Below are positions 59,610 through 64,000 of a stretch of DNA of 64,000 nucleotides, one piece after another. Below the pieces are notes generated by a model that was not told the DNA's origin, did no database searches, and saw only the letters and a list, made by a program, of their open reading frames with translations. How positions within the stretch are numbered: the stretch's first letter is position 1; every line of letters begins with the position of its first letter. This DNA is from Tetrahymena thermophila SB210 (Eukaryota > Ciliophora > Oligohymenophorea > Hymenostomatida > Tetrahymenidae), in contig NW_002476353.1 in NCBI RefSeq assembly GCF_000189635.1, positions 434,001 to 498,000 of the forward strand, written 5' to 3'. A program made the position numbers and the translations under genes.

Positions 59610-62600
59610 TTGTGTTGAGTTAAAATTCTGTAATGTGAAATTAATTGCTGGTAAATAAATGAAATGGGTATAATTACTATTTCCGCAAGTAAAGTTTTAA
59701 TGTAAAGAGGTGAGATAATTAGATAGTAGTACGTTTATATAAGTAAAATACTAGGGTGAGTTAAATTACTGTTAAAGTTCTTTTTCAATTATAGACAAAT
59801 TTATGAAGAGGAGTCAACTTTGCTTAGTGAGTGTGTGTGATAGATTTATGAGATATCTATGCGTATTGGTTAATTATTTCTTTTATTATTAATTTTTAAA
59901 AAAGGGAAGATTTGAGGCGCTACTTATTAAAAAATTAATTAATTAATTATCAAATCAATCGATCGATCAAAAAATTATATTTTTTTGTTTATTTATTTAT
60001 TTGTGTGGGCAGCTAGCTATGTAGAACCAGAGAAGCAAAAGAAATATTTAACTATTGAAGCTGAAAATAGGAGTAATCTGCAAGTAAATTATTCCTTGGT
60101 GAGTTAGTAGAGGTTAGTGGTTGTTGATTACTCTTTGAAACTAAGTTAGAATTTGTGCTTTGGAATTCAGCGAGTAACTTTTATACTTTCTGAGAGAAAA
60201 GAAGTAGGTCTTTTTGTCGTTATTTTTATTAGCGCTGTATATGGCCAATTGTTTATTTTTTTGTCTTTCGCAACAAAAAAAATTTTTTTAGAATTCTTAA
60301 TAAATTTTTTAATTTGTTTGTTTTGAAATTAAAATAAATTATATCATTATTCCCTTTTTGAAATTAGATCTAATCCCCAATTAGTTAGTTACTATACCCC
60401 TTCACTCACAGCGCTGCTGAAATCATATGAATTTTCAAAATCTTTTATTATTTTTTTAATTAATAATTCTTTTATATTGATTGCAGCAAACAAACAAACA
60501 TTTAATCATTTCCTTCTAACTTTTAAATCCACCTTTTAATTAAAAGCGATTTGGATTATTCTTATACAAAAAAATTAATACTTTTTGGTGTTTCTTCATT
60601 TATGCTTGCATTAATTATTTAATTAATAAATTTCACTGTTCATCTATCTCTAAAACTAGTCTTATCAATACATTTTACCATCCTTCCTTCCACTTTTCCT
60701 CATTCATTCTGCACACATCTATTTTTTTATTCTTTTTTTGTATTACTTTATTATGGTTATTTGTTTTTTAAAGATACCTTGCATTACGTATTTTAGTCTT
60801 GTTTCTATATAAATTTTAACGAAGAATAGATTATCTGACGTTTTTTGCACATAAATATCAGAATTATTTCTATTACATAAAATCTATTTGAATATTCAGT
60901 TTTAAGTTTGTTGCTATCATAATTAATCAATATAATGCTATCATTTAATTGTCGCTTGGACTATCTATATTTGATTAAAGTATCACCAACATGATGCCAA
61001 AGTGAGTCAGTCGCCTAGTAATTTAATCTGAGCAAAAATAATATTTAGTTCTTACAATTTAATTTCTGATTAAATACAAAATATTAAGCTTACCATTATT
61101 CATTTATCTCATTTAAACTAAAATAAGACATCTGCTAAATACAAAAAAAGGATAAATTAATATAAGCTTTTTTATGCATGTAATATCAGAATCTTTAATT
61201 CTTTTGTTGTTTTGTAATTTCACCCCCGCAAAAATTTCCATACTAATTCAATCAATCATATTATTATTTCAACAAATTAAATTAGCGAAATGCAATACAT
61301 ACCCAACAAATCTCTCAAGTAAGTACTTGCATTTATTCCTATTTTTAGTGAAAAACTCTAATACCAAAATAGTAAATTCCCCTCACCTTAATATTACACT
61401 TATTCATTTTTCTTTTATTTAATAAAGCGGTTAAGCTCTTTAAGACTAATTTCAGTTGAATTGGCATTCATAAATACATACGTGTATGAGCTTATTTAAT
61501 TAAGATTTCATTATTTTTAATGCTCAATCAAAGAAATTCAAAGCAATTAATTAATCAATGAGTGCTTAATACTCATGAATAATTATCAAAAAAGTAGATA
61601 AATAACAAGTAGTATCTTTCTGAAATATTCCAAACTTTTAAATATTTTTGATATTTAAATACAATTAATTTAAATGTTTTCAATTATGATTAAGCACTGT
61701 TTAAATTTTTAAACAACAGCAAAAACTGCCTTCTAATCAATCATGATCGGGTCTAATGTCGTAGAATAATTCTTTCTGATGAACAAGAAATTCTTTAACA
61801 TAAAAGTTATATTTTAAAATTATAATTGCTTGGAATATTTAAATTATAAAAATTTCATAAGTTAGTTAGAAACTGCTTCTAGATTTTAGGTATTAGTATT
61901 CTACTTGGATGCTTTGATTTCAAATAAAATTATATAAAAGAAAAAAAATAAAAAGAAATTTTTTTTTGTGAAAGGGATTAATTTAATTATGAAATCACAC
62001 ACAACACAACACAAAGAGTTTTACATAAAAATTCTTTTCTAATTTTCTTTCATTTTTAAAAAAATATTAATGTTTTATCTTCACTAAACTGAATTTGTTT
62101 TCTTAATTTCATTTAATTTTAAATCTTAAATCGTCACAGATATATTGTTAGAAAAAAAACACTTTTTAAATGTAAAATCACTTCAAAATAATATCAATTC
62201 AGGTAGACTTTATTAATTTATAAAAACAATACTTTTTTTTAAAAATTATAAAGTAAATTTATTTTTTTGGCTTATGCTGTTTTTATCCTCCTCATTCACA
62301 ATTTTTTTAAAAGCCAAAAAAATAATGTAAAGCTGTTAGAGATCTAAGCTGATAATAAATGAGAACATGAAATATCAATAATTTGTCGTTGAAAGTCGCT
62401 TAAAGAAAAGATGATTTATAATATAATTAATTTAAAATTTAGATTCTGAAAGTAATCCTCAATGAAGTTTAATTTGATTGATTATTTGTTTGTTAGTTAG
62501 TTAGTTAGCATGAAAGTTAAACGAGTTGTATTCAGATAGATTTGTAAAAAAAATATTGTATATGCCTTTAATTTAATAATCAAATATTCTTTTTATAATA

Positions 62601-64000
62601 ATTACGTATTATTTAATTATGTCACTTTTAAGAAACGAGAGTTGCTTTTTCTCATAAAATTAAATTTTCTTGATTATTTGTAAAATGACTCAATTAATAA
62701 ACAGATGAAAGAATTGATAAATAACAAATATTTTTAAAAATAAATAAAAAAATAAATATATTTTTTTAAATTAATTGCTTATAAAATGTTATTAAAAAGC
62801 ACCTATGAAAGAAAAACATTTATTTTGAAAAATTAAAATTAAAAAATCTGAGCAATTAATTAATTTATCTTTCAAAAGATAAATTTAAAGTAAATAAATT
62901 GATAAAATTCTAAATACTTTATTTGTTGCTTTCATAATCTATTACGCTATAAATATTTTGCTTAACATATTTTTAATTACACTTAAATAAATGTATACAT
63001 TTACTTGCCATATTAATAAACCAAATACGTTTCCATATCCTTCCTGATATTAACTAAAAAATCAATTCAATTAATACCATCTAAATATTCTGTATAAAGT
63101 ACTTTATCACTACTTTTTACAGCGAGACATCTAAAAATTTATATGCCTCTGATTATAAAGTATCAGTAGCTTTCATTAAGTGTGTTGCTAAACTTTTAGG
63201 ATAACTTAATTCTTTTATCAAAATAAGGCATATCAAATTATAAAAGAAATCATTTATGAAAATAAAATACCCGTTTTAAAACAGCACATAAAAAGTTTTA
63301 CTTCTAATTTTTTAAACTTAAACCCTATGAAAATTCATTTTATTAATTTGATAAAATTAAAGTCTCTAATCATTTATATTATATATAGCATGTTAGAAAA
63401 ATAATAAAAGTTATTTTTAAATTTTTAGAAATAAATATTATTATATATTTATTGACTGATTGATGATAGTGGACTCTCAAAATTAAGTTTAAAATTTATT
63501 TAATGAAAACAAACATAAGAATTATATGATAGCTTATTATTATTATTATTAATATTTCAGATTTCCTTATTTAAAAACCTTGAAAAAATATAATTCTTTT
63601 ATAAAATAATTACATTTATTCAATCATTCATTTTAAAAACTTCTTCAAAATAAATTCTTTCTATTAGTTTGTTCATTTTTTTAAAGTAATTAGTATGCAC
63701 TTTATCTATGATTTAAATTCTCAAGCTTTCATAAATAATAAGAATGTTATTCTTGTTTGTTAAAATAAAGTTAAAAAATCTTATTTTTCATGAAATTATA
63801 ATAATTTACTATAAAAGACTATAAAATATTATTTAAATTCTTAGTGTAAGCGTTCAATTTAAACAAAAATGACAAGTTAAGACTTAATGATAAAAAAATT
63901 GTTAGCAGCTGTAGAAAGAATGAGTCTTTACTGAATAGATTATTTATTAGACTAGGCGATTACTATGATTAAATTAAAATATGACTAAGAATATACTGTC
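59610..64000. other. Right-hand gene-poor AT-rich region
   Basis: Upstream of the 426-residue gene and running to the window edge. No convincing gene, RNA or mobile element. A TTAG run lies at 62490-62508. An 82-codon plus frame at 61174-61422 is low-complexity and not called. Close to the edge, ATG 63870 opens a 22-codon frame that ends at TGA; with an intron it could be the start of a gene continuing beyond the window, but support is slight. Confidence 0.5.

Noticed and set aside
1-64000. Window considered as a bacterial or viral region, or as carrying a defence system or CRISPR array
   Set aside because: Introns, TAA/TAG as glutamine, and eukaryotic families (PA200, COG5, P450, BK channel) rule out a prokaryotic source. 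Simple tetranucleotide runs are microsatellites, not CRISPR spacers, and no virus-like element was recognised.

Overview
The window reads as nuclear DNA of an oligohymenophorean ciliate, most likely a Tetrahymena or close relative, and probably from the macronucleus. It is very AT-rich. In every recognisable gene TAA and TAG lie inside conserved protein sequence where glutamine fits, and only TGA closes reading frames. Introns are AT-rich GT...AG, many starting GTAAAT/GTAAAA and ending TTTAG. Conventional six-frame ORF calls (TAA/TAG as stops) therefore miss almost every gene; the models below use TGA as sole stop. Start and stop are usually clear, but internal exon borders are only approximate unless stated.

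Layout: (1) 689-7724 (+) a many-exon PA200/Blm10-type proteasome activator. (2) 10237-12341 (+) a glutamine-rich coiled-coil protein. (3) 13277-15018 and 16340-18082 (-), a tandem pair of cytochrome P450 paralogues, with roughly 270-bp diverged repeats trailing off the end of the first. (4) 19295-20281 (+) an ER-type short-chain dehydrogenase of the 3-ketoacyl-CoA reductase/17beta-HSD group. (5) 20927-21946 (-) a two-membrane-segment protein with the layout of MUL1/GIDE but without a RING. (6) 23360-25462 (+) a secreted BPI/LBP-like lipid-binding protein. (7) 26996-28866 (+) an SLC38A9-like amino acid transporter. (8) 29394-31698 (-) an armadillo-like helical-repeat protein. (9) 32003-36523 (-) a BK/Slo-type potassium channel, followed on the same strand by (10) 37251-38270, a two-TM protein with a probable PH-like domain. 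(11) 40179-44609 (+) a membrane-bound, degenerate hybrid histidine kinase. (12) 45396-48497 (-) the Golgi tether subunit COG5. (13) 50862-52577 (+) a Q/N-rich protein with a four-cysteine motif and a compact C-terminal domain. (14) 58329-59609 (-) an uncharacterised 426-residue helical protein.

The genes do not form one pathway. Lipid and membrane functions recur (P450s, ketoacyl-CoA reductase, BPI-like protein, COG5, transporter, channel), but this is ordinary eukaryotic gene order rather than an operon. No tRNA, rRNA, CRISPR array or intact mobile element was recognised. The gene-poor stretches (7725-10236, 52578-58328, 59610-64000) are AT-rich. A few compact hairpin clusters (346-404, 48969-49095, 57247-57275) stand out from this background as candidate structured RNAs.

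The least expected observations are: apparent frame breaks in the first third of the PA200 gene at short homopolymers; a family-typical P450 arginine replaced in both P450s; repeat units apparently derived from a P450 3' end; a MUL1-like protein lacking its RING; and a kinase that keeps its ATP-binding boxes but shows no clear phospho-acceptor histidine.
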